Assembly: GCA_905250125.1 (NCBI GenBank) | Contig: CAJNOL010001077.1 | Coordinates: 1 to 64,000, forward strand | Direction of reading: 5' to 3' | DNA length: 64,000 bases | Origin: Rotaria sordida | Lineage: Eukaryota > Rotifera > Eurotatoria > Philodinida > Philodinidae | Shown here: in pieces, positions 1 through 13,216 of the stretch | Numbering within the stretch: the first letter of the stretch is position 1 | Layout: every line of letters starts with the position of its first letter | Position numbers and translations under genes: made by a program | The notes under the pieces: model-generated | The model's input: the letters and a program-made list of their open reading frames with translations, nothing else | What the model was told of the DNA's origin: nothing | The model's database searches: none

Positions 1-2702
1 AATTATGTCATTGTGACCAATGGTCTTGGAACGAATTGTCCTAGCACCGAATTTTCTTAACATTGAATTGTGAAATATTGCTTTGTTTGAAGTGAAAGAC
101 GTTTGAAATACTTGTATGTTCATCTATTCTATCGAGTATGTGAATAAATCAAAGTGATTATCATTTCAACTTAATTAAATCTGGTCAATAAATTAAGAAC
201 TTGAAAGTTATAACTCTAGTTGATAGTTATAACTACGATTGAGAGTTATAACTGAAGAGTTATAACTCAGCCAGTTTTAACTCCCACAGTGACTAGAACG
301 CTATGTTTTGTTTATCTTGTTGCTATTCGCTCGTTCTTTTTTTTCTATTTCATTTTTCTTAATTTAACATAATTATTATTATTGTAACTATTGATTCAAC
401 TGACAAATAAACCTTTTTGTAAATATCGATTATATCCACAGCAGGTAACAAACTTGTTATTGTACATCTCGACAAACTAATAAATATCAATATTTTCCTT
501 ATTTCTAAAGTTATAACATGATCAATTCATGCATCATATTATGATAGTGACAAATCAATACAACGCTATTTGTGTAAAAAACCACAATCTATGCTATTTA
601 GAACATTGACAAACATATTCCACGAAATCTTTAAAATGCTATAGAATAGTCTAAGTCTTGTTGTTAATGCCGTCGTTCAGTATCTTTCATCATTGCTCGG
701 GAAACTATGGAAAAGGAGTCTGATGTTTGTCGTCCTTAGTTATTAGAGAAAACGTACTCATTAACCTTTGAACATTCTCGATTACTGAGACTCGAAATAA
801 GATAAGGTGGAAGGGAAAACTAGAAAACTTCGATTTAAAACTGATGCTTACTATTTTTCTTCGAAAAAAATATCTGTAGATTCTACAAAATAATCATTGG
901 CGATATAGTATATGTCATTAGTTACTTCAATACATACGGCTATATACATTTCTGTTACCTTCTAATTTCGAGTACGAATTTCAACTATAATAATGCTTAA
1001 TACAACCAACTATTCAATAATATTTATATGAATTTCAATATTTCATGAAATGTGTACAAAAGAGAATTGTATAAATTATTCCGAATCAATTTTTATTCTA
1101 TTTATCTTTTAATTCGATTATTTATTATACTATAAATATACATTTTTGGAAAAGTAAACATAAATTCCTTGCAAAGTAAATTCTATACAAAATGATAAAA
1201 AAAAGTAACGACATGAAAATATCAATATAAAAATAGTAATGAACTAGCCAAAAACTTTATCGTGACTTAGAGGAAGTAATTTAAAAGTGACCAATGAATT
1301 TATGGGTAAAAATCATCAACCACACTGACTCGATCGATTTGTCACATCATTCCGATCGGCTACGTTAAACAAAAATGAATGTCTCAAATATAAAATGATG
1401 TGCGAATTCTTGAATTTCCAGCAGAACAATTCATATTTCTTGACTTGGGTAATTTTCAAGAAACGATTATCAAAAAAATTGCCTATTGAAACAAGATGCA
1501 TTGATCTGCACAAAAGGAGTAGGATGATTTTGTAAATTGTATATTAGCAGAATGTTTTTAAAGTTCACATACACGTTCCCTCAATAGAAAATTGTGTACA
1601 AATCATTTTCATGTATTTATATCGAAGAATCATTGATCATCAAATTTGCTTGATTTAAATTCATTAGATTATAATTTATAGAATGAACTAGCTGAAACTA
1701 TGAATTGAAATCACATAGTATCAAAAGTAACATTGATCGACAAAAAAATTTACATGCTATACTTGATTTCAATGTACGATTACGCGTGACTCATAAAATA
1801 GAAAACCTACGGCGAACTTTTTTTTCTCACTTTCTTGACATGCAAAGATTTCAAGATGTATCCCCATAGTACATGACTTTTTTTTCATAGACAATTACTT
1901 TAAATGTTCACATGTTTTATATGTACATTTAAAACAATTCATATGTTGAACTTATGGAAATCATAGAAATGAACATACTTGAAACAATCAACCAGAATAA
2001 AATAATAAAACTTTTCTGTTCAAGATGAAGAAAAATGCTTCTTGTCATTGAGAATGTTTGAAGTCTATTTACTTATGTGCATTTTCTTTTCGATCGGCTT
2101 GTTACAGACTTCATTATTTTAGCTGTAAATTTTTATACTTGACTGAATCATTTTGAATATAGAACTGAAGAAAATAGAATAAAAAGAGCGTGTAACATCT
2201 TATTAAAATTAATTTCACACATCACAAATATTGTTGTGACAGACAACCAGATCCAATAGCATATTACAATCTCCAGTTTACCAATGACAGCAGACTTTTA
2301 TTATTAATCTGTGTAGCTTATAATATTTTTCATAAAGTAATCAAATTTAATTCTTATTCAAGATTATACAAAGTCCAAAAAAAAAAAAAAAAAGAAAAAC
2401 TTTTTTTTCATAATTATGCACAAAGCAAAAGATTTTCTCTTAATAATAATAATAATAATAAAAAGTTAATGTTTATATATATTGAATTAAGCACGTAAGA
2501 ACAAAACAATAATTATGTTATTTTTTTTTTTTGTTTCACAAAAAGCAATCACAAGCATTGAAGAAAGAAACAACCACAAAGTATTTAACCTACATAAGTG
2601 AGATTTCAAATATAATCAAACGAGAGCAAAACAAAAAAAAGAAGAAAAGAAAAGAAAAGAAATAGATATTTAGATAATTCTTTGTTTGATTATTTTTTTA
2701 AT
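1..2702. other. AT-rich intergenic region, no gene seen
   Basis: I see no convincing coding exon. The stretch holds simple A/T runs, an AAT microsatellite near 2440-2462, and the palindromic AGTTATAACT array listed separately. The last 300 bases are purine- and T-rich 3' flank of the synaptophysin-like gene. Confidence 0.6.
206..282. repeat. Array of 10-bp palindromes AGTTATAACT
   Basis: The perfect palindrome AGTTATAACT occurs at 206-215, 225-234, 244-253 and 258-267, with a degenerate fifth copy AGTTTTAACT at 273-282. Start-to-start spacing is 19, 19, 14 and 15 bp. It could be a dimer-binding site cluster or a decayed minisatellite; the sequence alone does not decide. Confidence 0.7.
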
Positions 2703-3660
2703 TTAACCCATAGTACCGGGTACTCGAGTTTGTGGTTGTTGTTGTTGTTGTTGTTGCATATTTGGACCAGATATATTTGTAAAATTATTTTGTTGTGGAT
2801 ATTGTTGAGCTGTTTGACTCTTGAAAAATTTTGTTTCCTTATAAACAAACCACATACTACCAAGCCAAAGTAAAAAATTTAAAAAACCAAATATTACCGA
2901 TACTGTTATATTAGCATAAGTACCAGCTAAGATAAAAAATAACATTCAAAGAAAAAACAAAAAAAAAAAAAATTTGAAAATATCTTACATTCATTTTCTT
3001 CACATTTTGGATCAACAGCACACTCCGGTACAAGTGTATATACATAATTAAATGAAGTTTGTGATCGTATACTTGATACTCCTTGTGCCCATGCTGAACT
3101 ACCAGCAATCCAAAAAATTGCCCATATTATTATAAGAATAAAATCAATTATAGGAATACGTTCATCATAACGATATAAACGATCTGTTACAACATAAAGT
3201 ACAAGAAATGCAAGTGATAATAACATTGATGTAACACCAGTAAAAACAAAAAATTCAGCTGATGGTTTAATGCCATTTGAAGATGATAATGGTTTTTGAG
3301 TTGCATTGAAATTTATATTAATTTGAGTATCTTGTAATTTATAAGGATAAGACCATGAAATACTAACTGCTTTATCATCCGAACCTTTTTTGATATATAA
3401 ATAAGAACTACCATTACATGCCGTAGCAAAAGCAAATATAGCAAAAATGAATTGAAGCAGCCGAATAAGGCCGCGAGGTTCTAAAAACAAAAAAAGATGA
3501 TTAATGATTTTATTAGTTTACTATCAATTCTTGACTTATTTGAATATAAGTACTTTTAAATTTACATGTTATAAATGAATTTTTAAAGATTTTTTAATTC
3601 TTTGATAATAATATAAATAAATTTTAACTTACCTTTAAGTATTCCAAAATAAAATGCCAT
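2703..3660 (-). CDS. Synaptophysin/synaptogyrin-family four-pass vesicle membrane protein
   Basis: Three exons: 3633-3660, 2989-3480 and 2703-2926, with GTAAGT/GTAAGA donors and AG acceptors, giving 247 residues. The N-terminus runs ...LKEPRGLIRLLQFIFAIFAF, the usual start of the first MARVEL-type membrane segment. Later landmarks are AEFF before segment 2, SSAWA after segment 3, and FGFLNFLLWLGSMWFVYKET in segment 4. Paired lumenal cysteines (ECAVDPKCEENE) precede the last segment. The cytoplasmic tail is short and carries a seven-Gln run encoded by CAA repeats. Family members sit in synaptic or small transport vesicles and interact with synaptobrevin or the recycling machinery. Length fits the family (about 220-310). 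I cannot separate synaptophysin from synaptogyrin with certainty. The start is the first ATG of a short exon, as is typical of the family. Confidence 0.85.
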
Positions 3661-4674
3661 TATATTTATTACAGAAATGTTTGATTGTAAAGAATCTATT
3701 GAGGGAAAAAAAAACACATATATATCAAATTATTGATTAACTAAGCAGGAAAAAAAAACATCTTTTTATGCGTCATTTATATAGGGAAGTTATTTTTATA
3801 GCTTTTTCTCTCTTCTTTTTTTTTCTTGCTTCGACATGCACGTAAGTCGTTAGATCACAAGTAACATTTATTATCATAACAACACATATCTATTATAAGA
3901 GCCATGCAAACTTCTCTTTCTATGTTATATACCTTCATATTGGTTGTATGTTGACGACAATAGTTATGCTATTTGATGTTCGAATGAATGAAACTTACTG
4001 ATTATTCTGTTTGCTTCTTTCTCATTTTTTTTCTTCGTCTTCTATGACTCAATAATAATGCAGGTGTGTAAAAAGTAAGAAAAATTTCTCTTCAGTTCTC
4101 TCTTTATCAAATATTTGTTGATAGTATTCGATAAAAAAAGCAGCCATAAGGAACAAGGCGAGAGTAGTAGTAGAAAAAAAAAAGTCTCAAAGAGAGAAAT
4201 AAAAACAGCAATATGATGCTATTGTTGCAGCGTAAACCTTTCATTTCAATTGAAGGAAAAAAAAAAAGAATAAAATATTGCTTAGAAAAAGGTAGATGAA
4301 CAGAAAGAAAAAGCAAAAAGGTTTCATTTTCTATTTTTTTTTTGTATGACAGAAGTAAATTATAGTCTATACAACAACAATTTATAATAACGATTAAAAA
4401 GAAAGGATGTCTCAAAATATATTCTTTTTTTTGTGAATAAAAAATAAAAATCTATTCTATGATTGGTCAATTAATAGATTTTTATAATATAGATGATATT
4501 GATATTTTTTTTTTTCTTATGTCTTTCTTTATCAGAACAAAAGTGTTGTTTTGAATAAACGACTAGAAATTATAATAATTTCAATTGTGAATGACCTATT
4601 ATATCATTTGATGATTTATCAACCAATTATTAATAGGAATACAAACTATATATATATATAAAGAATTCTTCTAA
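3661..4674. other. Divergent intergenic region, candidate promoters
   Basis: This lies between two divergently transcribed genes, so it should hold both promoters. It contains poly-A/T runs and pyrimidine-rich tracts. I found no second coding exon, although the missing signal-peptide exon of the downstream receptor could hide here. Confidence 0.4.
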
Positions 4675-7600
4675 ATGAAAAACACAAAAGAAATTTTCAG
4701 AATGAAATGTCATTGTAAATATTGTTTACCACGTTTTTTTTGTCAAACAGTAAATGAAAATGATTTTTGTTATTATCGATATTCAATAAAAACAAATGGT
4801 ACTAATGATTTTGGATGTATTCAAAATGATGTTGCTCGTTTTTTAGTATGTTTTTTTTTTTGTTATTAAAAATTTAACAAAACAAAAACAAGAAAAGATA
4901 GAACAATTTTATTTAGTGTAATACAACTGATGCAAATTATCGAACTGAATGTTGTTCTTCATTTTTTTGTAATATTAATTATCAATTATTAAATGAAACG
5001 AGTACATGTAAGTTATTTTATTCCAAGGGAAAAAAAAACAAAGCTGTTAGTGCACTTTCTATGGAATTAGAACATGAAACATCATGTAGCGGCTGTTGTT
5101 AATCACTATTTATTTTGAGATATATTTCTTTTCCAGAAATGCAATAAGAAAAATAGTTCATATACTAGAACCAGGCATTATTTATATACTAGCAAGAACC
5201 TGTGCATACTGCACGGCTGTTTCCTTCTTTAACGTATGACCTTAGACGTTTAACTTTTCATCCGGTAACAAACATACAGCTATTCGATATGATATATATA
5301 GATAGATAGCCCTACGGCCTTATATCCCTTGTAGTTCTTCTAACCGTATCTCCTTAATGCTTTACCCCTTACTCCTTTGAGGGCCTATCCATACCCCCAT
5401 ATAATAGTCCTTAAAGACCTCTGGGTATCTCATATAATAGCCCTTAACAACCTTTGAACATCCCCATATAACGACTGATGCAAAAGTCTTGGCACAAATG
5501 TCGAGACCTGTAGTATTTCAACAGAAAGTGCTAGAGATCTAATTCTTTCACCATTAGATAGACCAAAATGTCTGCTTCCAAACTCACTTTTTGAAAAAAA
5601 GCTTTTGATGAAGTTAAGGTTTTCAAATTTTAATTTTTGAAAAACCACTAAAAACGACTTGTAACCATGCGAAATTAGGAAATGTTACGATAACACACCT
5701 TTATGTAAGTTTCACAGTTTTTCGCTGTGCTACAAAAATTTAGTAGCTCAGTAGCTACGATTCAAAAACAAAGCTTGGTTCAATCAAACATAGTCTGGCT
5801 GAGTTATAAGTGGATTTAATTATGACGAAATTGGCGCCAAAGCGCTATTTTGTTCATTAGTAGTGTTTAGCTGATTTTCAGGAGATGAAAACGCCTATTC
5901 CCAGTTTTTCATATGGATTCTGAAAGGTCTTGAAAAACAGCATCTTTTGGACTAATTAAAAATTTTTGTCTTTCTAAAAATACCTAAATTGCGCACCAAA
6001 AACCCAACACTGCCGTGCTTTCGCTTAAAAGCCTGATTGCGGATTACCATGGATACGCACAACTTTCGGAGTGAGATTTTGAAAAACCCTACACTTCAGA
6101 CTTGATTCCCTGGAAGTTTCAGCTCATTATCTATTAATTCGACAAGAATACTGTTGTTTTAAATTAAAAAAAAGCGCGAAAAAGGATCAAAAGTTACAAA
6201 CCGTTTTTAGTGGTTTTTGAAATTTGAAAACGTTTACTTCATCAAAAACTTTTTGAAAAAAGTGGGTTTGAAAGCAGACACTTTGGTCTATCTAATGGTG
6301 AAAGAATTAGATCTCTAGCACTTTCTGTTGAAATACTACAGGTCTCGACATTTGTGCCAAGACTTTTGCATCAGTCGTTAATAGTCCTTGAGGGCGTATG
6401 GGTATCCTAATATAGTAGCCCTTGGGCCTTCCGCTTGTAACCTTATTTGACCTTTGATCCGGCACAAACAGACACTGAACATTATATATATAGATGATCC
6501 GAATTTTTACGCCTATACTTCCACACTCCTTTTTGATCGTATTTTACAAAAGTGAATAGAAGATACTATGCCTTTTGGTTAGCGCATTGCCGGCGTAAGT
6601 TAGTACGATATGTTTCCTACAGTTGACAAGCTTGAAAATTAATTACCAAACTATAGCTCTAGATAAAAGGTTAGTCTGACGTAGAATTTTTCTTGCACAC
6701 ACACATACTCGCTGTCTCTAGAAAGATGTATCACGAGAATAAACTGAAGCAGCAAATGTTTGCCACAAATATGCTAGTGGAAGAGTGATCCAAAGCAATA
6801 GCTTTAGTCGATAACTAGATACTTTTTGATGAACATTACATCTATTCAGTCTTGGCGACTTTCTGAAACTAGGAGTGGGCGACGAGCACTAAGATCGAAG
6901 CTAACAAAGAGAATCTCGAGTTATGCAGATGAGTAGAATAAAAGTTGTCATAGACTTAGAATTCTCCAATGGTTTCTTCAGGAAGATTTTAGAAGGCAAA
7001 AAATGGGTTGAAATTTTTTTTTGCAGCAACTAGGAACAAATCTGGGTGCGTGTTTTTCTTTGAAAAATATTGTTCATGAGACTTAGGAGAAGCAAAATTA
7101 CAGTGAACTAAAATTTCTATTTTTAAAATTAGCATCAACATCTACAATCAAATCAATATCAATTGAATCTAATACAACTAATTTATTGAGTACAATTATT
7201 ATCATTGTTACTATTTTTGCTCTTATATTATTAGTAATTATTATTTATTATGTATATAAACGAAAGTAAGATAAATATATATTTATATATATGATTATAA
7301 ATAGAATTTTATTATTATTTTTAAAGATTTCAAATTTTTTGGTCAACATCATTTAAATCAACTAGTTTTATTAATGATAAAAATAATAGTCTTGAAAATC
7401 AATTTAAAAAAAAATCTTCATTTTTATTTCCTATTGATTATCATTTCGATACAATATCATGGAAATCAAATTCATTTGATAATCATAATCAAATTGTACC
7501 ACTTGTAAATTTTTTTTTTTTTTGAATTTAAAATAACAAAAAAACAAAGCCTATATATATATATATATTCTTCTAGGAAACTCGTCGTGTAAATAAAGAA

Positions 7601-8955
7601 ATAACATTTCTTGAACAATTAGGTCAAGGACGACATGCACGTGTTCGTCTTGGTCTTATAGGTCAACAATATCGAGCAATAAAAATGTATGAAACAAGAT
7701 ATCAAAATGAATTTGAACGTGAACGTGCTATTTTTGAAACTGATCTTATTCAACATCCAAATATACTTGGTATATATATAAAACAATAAAAATTTCCTTT
7801 TTATTTTTCGTATCTTATTTTTAATAATTCATTGTTTTTTTTCTTCTAGCTTTTTTTGGTGCTGATTTTTTTGCTAAAAGTACTGAAACATGTTATATGT
7901 TAATATTTGAATATCATCCATATGGTACACTTTATGATGTTCTTAAAAAAATTCAAAATGAACAAGTTATAACTATTAAACAATTATTACAATATTCTAT
8001 ATCATTATGTGATGGTCTTGCATATTTACATTCAATTAAGTATGGAACAAATGGTAAGAATAATAATAATAATATTATAATTATTCACCTATTAAAATAG
8101 AATAAGGATTAGAAAGAAAAAAAATGAAAAGAATTTTTGTCTAAGGAAAATTGATATGAAATTATCATACTCCTTAGAAAAATATTTGAACCGAAACTGT
8201 ATTCCTAATTTCAACAAAATTTTTTAGTTACGCCCAAGATGCGACATACTTTCCTATTTCTTAGATAATGATCTTATTATTAATCAAATCATATTTAGAT
8301 ATTTGTAAACCACAAATGGCACATTGTGATATAAAAAGTTCAAATATATTAGTTAAACTTAATGGTGATTGTTGTTTATCAGATTTTAGTTTAGCTGTTC
8401 GATGTGATCCGTATGTATTTTTAATATAATTAAAATAACAAGAACAAAAACAAAAACAAAAATTTTCCTTTTTTGTTTTTTTTAGTCATACACAAACTAT
8501 TCAAGGTGGTGGTATTGAACGTTTTTATCATCGTGTTGGAACAAAACTTTATATGCCACCTGAATTACTTGATAAAAATAGTAAATTTAATTTTGATCGT
8601 ATTAATGCATATCAACAAGGTGATATATATTCATTAGCACTTGTTCTTTGGGAAATAGGAAATTGTTATTGTTCATTAACACATATAAGACCTTATGAAA
8701 ATCAATTACCAATTAATTTTAATCTTGATCATCTTATTCAACTTATTTCAATTGAACAAAAACGTCCAATATGTTGTATAAATACGTCAGATAAAGTAAA
8801 AAAAAAAAAATATAAATGAAAAAAAAAAAATATTGATTTCATTTTAGATTCTTATATCATTTTTCAATTTACTTGATTTATATTGGTGTCAAGATCCATG
8901 TGCACGTCAATCAGCAGCTAATCTACAAGATCAACTTCGACAAATTATGTCATAG
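4675..8955 (+). CDS. TGF-beta/activin type I receptor-like Ser/Thr kinase, atypical motifs
   Basis: Nine exons: 4675-4845, 4917-5007, 7133-7265, 7327-7504, 7577-7769, 7850-8053, 8299-8410, 8486-8795, 8848-8955; all phases agree. Exons 1-2 give a cysteine-rich ectodomain with the CHCKYC start and the [10 protein letters not shown] box of this receptor family. Exon 3 is a transmembrane helix. Exons 5-9 are the kinase: [11 protein letters not shown] loop, AIK lysine, [36 protein letters not shown], ending at [15 protein letters not shown] and the SLYDYL-like GTLYDVL favour type I. Odd points: HRD is HCD, DLG/DFG is DFS, the third glycine of the loop is lost, and no TSGSGSG-type GS box precedes the kinase. 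No signal peptide is visible, so an upstream first exon is likely missed. Both catalytic aspartates and the lysine remain, so activity is possible. Intron 2 is swollen by a transposon. Confidence 0.82.
5155..6500. repeat. Repeat-rich intron segment with AT-ATAATAGTCCTT-type minisatellite
   Basis: On both sides of the palindromic element lie related fragments: ATAATAGTCCTT, TAATAGCCCTT and GGGTATC units near 5395-5470 and again at 6380-6425. Two similar blocks (CATCCGGTAACAAACATACA near 5260 and ATCCGGCACAAACAGACA near 6457) each run into a TATATATATAGAT tail. This looks like one older repeat into which the element jumped. I cannot name its family. Confidence 0.5.
5471..6378. mobile_element. 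Non-autonomous Tc1/mariner-like element with about 190-bp inverted repeats
   Basis: The ends ACGACTGATGCAAAAGTC and its reverse complement open inverted repeats of about 190 bp (5471-5660 against 6190-6378), nearly identical to each other. A TA dinucleotide flanks both sides (5469-5470, 6379-6380). Removing the element plus one TA restores CCCATATAATAGTCC, which occurs intact at about 5395. The AAAAGTCTTGGCAC stretch inside the repeat resembles Tc1-type ends. No transposase is visible in the 500-bp centre. It sits in intron 2 of the receptor kinase gene. Confidence 0.8.
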
Positions 8956-10385
8956 AAATATATCTTCCTAGTTTGATAATATTCAATATTTTTTTGTATT
9001 TGTATCAATTATTTGTTAGATATTATCTATATATATATGAAATAAAATTTCCGTCAGATAAATAAATATATGTTGTAATTAAAATTGAAATTTCTTTTTT
9101 TTTGATGAGCAAAAAAAACAACAAAGGTAAAATCTTGTTAACAAAGAGCATGAATGTAAATGGATTTGGAGTAAGAATGCAACAAATTTGAGATTTATGA
9201 TCAATGGCTTTGAAATTTAGTTTATATTTGGATTTTGAAAATAATTTGGCGATAGTTATCAAAACGTAAACTATTTATATTATTTTTATTCAAGACAAAA
9301 TCTTATTGTACTGCTTTTCTAGGTTAATGTTACCTTATCTTATCAAGTCCTTTGAGATGTGAGTCATTTGAAATTAAATTCCAAGACTTAGGATTTGCTA
9401 CACTTTGAGTCTGGAAAGTCTCGATGTGTGAGTATGAGATTCTTATTGCATCCACATCCTCATTTAATATTTGTTTATAAATTTTATAAAAAATATTTGT
9501 TACTTTAATTTATTTCTGTTCATCACAAAAAAAAAACAAATTTCAATTTTGTCTGGGCAAATTTTACTTTTGACTACAACGACAAAAAAAACACGATTTG
9601 TTTTTTTGTTAAATAATTGGTTTTTCTTTTCTATACGTGAGATTATATTAACAGATCTATGTGTTTTGACATAAATATTCAATTATTCATACATTCATAA
9701 AAAATAAATATGAATATATATATATCGATACTTCATATGATGATTATAAAATAATGCATTTCATACAAATGAGATTGTAACTTGAATAATAATGTATAAC
9801 CTAAATCTTTTTTGCAATCGTTCAGTAACATGATGGTTATTGCAGAATGACTAAAGCTTACGTTTTTTTAAACTTACAATAGAGGGGAAAATGGATATGA
9901 TCATTTATCGATATTATTTTGCCTCTATATATATATGTAAAGACACAATTGAATCCATATAAAGCGAATATTTATTTATTTTTTTAACCTACAAAATTAT
10001 TTCGCATCCATGATTTTGCTTATGTTTTTTTTTCTTTTTTTTTCTTTCTTCATCAACTTTTTGTCATTACTTTTTTTCTTTTTTGACATGTGTTGTCGAA
10101 AGAGTAAATGTTAAGATACATTCACTATTATATTAAAAAAGAAAAAATTTTTTTTTTTTTTTCTTCACATCTGTTGTTATTATGTCAGTGAGTAGTAGGT
10201 AAGGAAAGAATGAATCGTAAAAGGAACAATTAAATGTTTTCCTTTGTAAATGAGTCAGTTATCATATCGCTCTTCGACCTTGGCTACGATAATTACAAAA
10301 CAGAGGGCTTTTCTCATCATATCAAACAATTTCAATTGATGATTAATTAATTGAAAGATTTTCTTGTTTTTTGTTTTGTTTTCAG
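8956..10385. other. Intergenic, no gene seen
   Basis: AT-rich spacer between the receptor kinase and nuclear receptor genes. Short open frames at 9023-9262, 9471-9674 and 10255-10443 are low-complexity and show no domain or splice support. A strong polypyrimidine tract ends in AG at 10385, directly before the next start codon. Confidence 0.55.
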
Positions 10386-12167
10386 ATGGATGAATATTCT
10401 TATCCTCTACCAAATCACATGCGTTCCACATTGAATTTTTCAAAATTTATTGAAGATTCTGTTGATGAATATTTAGAGGATCCTAATTTAAGTGTTTCAG
10501 ATATGATTGAAAAAGTAAAACAAAAAATATTTTATTATATTTTGTTTTTTTTTATCATTGTATTTTATTTCAGTACGATATTCTTTTAACGAATAATGAT
10601 AAAATTAAAATGAAAAAAAATTTACGTTGTGTTGTATGTAATGGAAGAGCATTTGGATATAATTTTGATCAGATATCATGTGAAAGTTGTAAAGGTAAAA
10701 TAAATAATTCGAAATTGAAATTAAGAAATAAAATAATAATTTTATTTCATAGCTTTTTTTCGACGAAATGCGTTACGAGATATAGTAAATATTGTTTGTT
10801 TATTATTATTAAATTTTATATATTATTTTTGTTTTTTTTTCTTCAGAGTGAATTACATTGCAGGTTTTCTGGCAATTGTAATATTACAGTAGAAACTCGA
10901 CGACATTGTTCATATTGTCGAATAAAAAAATGTTTTGCTCTTGGTAAGTATAAAAGATTAACTTTCATCTGAGACACATATATACGTAAAGTGCTTTAAA
11001 GAACATGTCAAAGGTCACGTCAATTAGAAAAAAATGACGTAATTTGTTAGAAATAAAAAAAACCTTTTGTGTTTAATTATACAAATAGATGAAAATTAGA
11101 TTTTGTTTTTATATTTTGCTAATCATTTTTTTGTTTTTGTTCTATATAAAAATCTTATCTAATAAATTAAATTGATAGAGTACTTTTAATCATTCGAATA
11201 ATCATAAAGATGTCTCTTGATGAATATATATTCTTTTTTATATTAAGGTATGAGAAAAGAATCAATACGAACTGAAGAAGAAAAATTTATGAAACGTCTG
11301 CAATTAGATAAAAATCGTCGTCATAAATATTCTCAAAAAACAATTGAAGTTGGTTTTTTTTGTTTCAAATAAATTCATATATATATATTTTTTTTTTTCT
11401 TCTTTATTTAGATTCCAGCATTAATGACAATTGGAAATTCAAATATTCTAATGATATTAAATCCAATTGATCGAACACGTCTTAATAATATAACACATTG
11501 TTATGATCAATTTACTGGTGAACCTAGTTCAATAACATATCATCCACCATCAAATGCTCTTTTCTTACGTCTTGATGAATTTTTTAATCGTAAAAAACAA
11601 ATTTTTGTTTATTTAATATCATATTTTAAACATTTACCAGAACTACAAACTTTAAATGTTGATGATCAAGTTTTATTAATTAAACAAAATATTCGTCTTC
11701 TAATACCATTAAATTATGCTATACTGAAAACACCTGTAAATTCAAAATTTCGTGGTGCACGTATTCAAACAATTGGTTGTATTAATAATATTAATTTACA
11801 TGAAATATATTTATCATTATCAAATTCTTTTGTTGAATTTGTTAGATATGATCCAATTATGATTAAATTATTAATTATTATTCTATTTTTTACAACTAAT
11901 CCTTTAACAACAAGATCTATATATGATCAAGGAGAATATAAACAATTAAATAATATAAAACAGATTCAATCATCATATATTGAATTATTATGGTTATATA
12001 TGATTGAAAAATATGGTGAACAAAATGCAGTACATTTATTTACAAAAATGATCACGAAATATTTATATCTTCAACTTATGATTGATAGTATGGATTCAAT
12101 TGTACGAGTAAATAATGATATACATAATATTGATTCATTGATGCAATCATTTTTACAATTAACATGA
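10386..12167 (+). CDS. Nuclear hormone receptor, DAF-12/HR96-like DNA-binding domain
   Basis: Six exons: 10386-10514, 10574-10694, 10753-10784, 10847-10943, 11248-11348, 11412-12167; 411 residues. The DNA-binding domain has both zinc modules. The first is CVVC...CESC followed by P-box CESCKAFFRRNALRDI. The second is CRFSGNC...CSYCRIKKC. The CESCKAFFRRNA P-box is typical of the NR1 HR96/DAF-12 group. The ligand-binding domain holds the helix 3-5 signature HLPELQTLNVDDQVLLIKQN and runs to the C-terminus. These proteins bind DNA half-sites and respond to lipophilic ligands; the ligand is unknown here. The donor of exon 5 (GAA|GTTGGT) is weak. The ATG follows an AG acceptor immediately, so the 5' end may be cis- or trans-spliced. 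No clear AF-2 helix can be picked out. Confidence 0.88.
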
Positions 12168-13216
12168 AAAAAAAAAAAAACAAAAGAAAGTGAAAAATAA
12201 TCTTTTATGAGTTAAACCTCATTTATAATATAGATTTTTTTTTTCTCTTGACTTTTTATTTTATTCGGTTAATAAGAAATTTTGTTCATTAAAACTCGTT
12301 TTCTTTCACTTTCTCAAGGAATAGGTTTCTATTATTTTGAGATAATAGAAATAATTATGACAATAATGTCATATTGCTCTTGTTTTGTTTTAAAATACAA
12401 TTTGTTCTTGTATTATTATTTTTTTTTTTTTTGCATTTTAAAGCATGAAATGAAGCAAATAAACAGACATTGCACACAATTATTTTGGTTGAATACTATT
12501 CATAATATCGATCCATAAATATCTTTTTTTTTCTTTTGTTTCAAAATGTCCGGAATTAGTTATAAACTCGTTCGAACTATTTTGAATTAATATGCGAGTT
12601 GAGTCATTTAATAACAATAGCATGACAAAGAAAAAAGTCATTATATAGAAGAATTAAAATGACAGAATCATTAAATATAATATTTTCAAGACAGGTGATA
12701 TAAGTTTAAAAGAGATAACTCATTGTAGGAAAAAAAAATGAATATTTGTTTGGAATTTTGTCAATGAAGAACTTTATATCTTTATCTAATAATTCGAAAA
12801 GATACAGAAATATTTCACAAGTGAACATTTTCAATTAAAGACAATAATCTTTTTTATTTTCCAAAAATGAATTTTAAATAAAAAAAATATTATCTTCAAG
12901 ATATTCACATTGAAATGTTGATTTATAGTAGCAGACATAAGTTTAAAACAATTGTATTTTTAAGTTTTCTTCTCTATGATAATAACTAGCAAAAATTTGT
13001 GTAACTGAAAGGATTCTCTATTCGTATTGGTAGACCTGAAGACTTTAACAAAACTGCTTGGATAAGGATCTGTGAAAAACCCAAACCAACTTTCTTGCTT
13101 GCATTTGAAGTTTTTTGGGAAAATATTTTATCTGATAGAGCAAGAAGAGAAATCTCCATGACTTTTCTTCATTATTAGTGGCATACACAAAGTTGAAAAC
13201 ATGTTTTTCTTTAATA
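12168..13216. other. Intergenic, no gene seen
   Basis: 3' flank of the nuclear receptor gene and AT-rich spacer. A 78-codon open frame at 12282-12518 is hydrophobic and low-complexity, and I do not regard it as real. Confidence 0.55.

Noticed and set aside
2911..3108. 65-residue minus-strand frame
   Set aside because: Overlaps the exon 2/intron 2 border of the synaptophysin-like gene in another frame.
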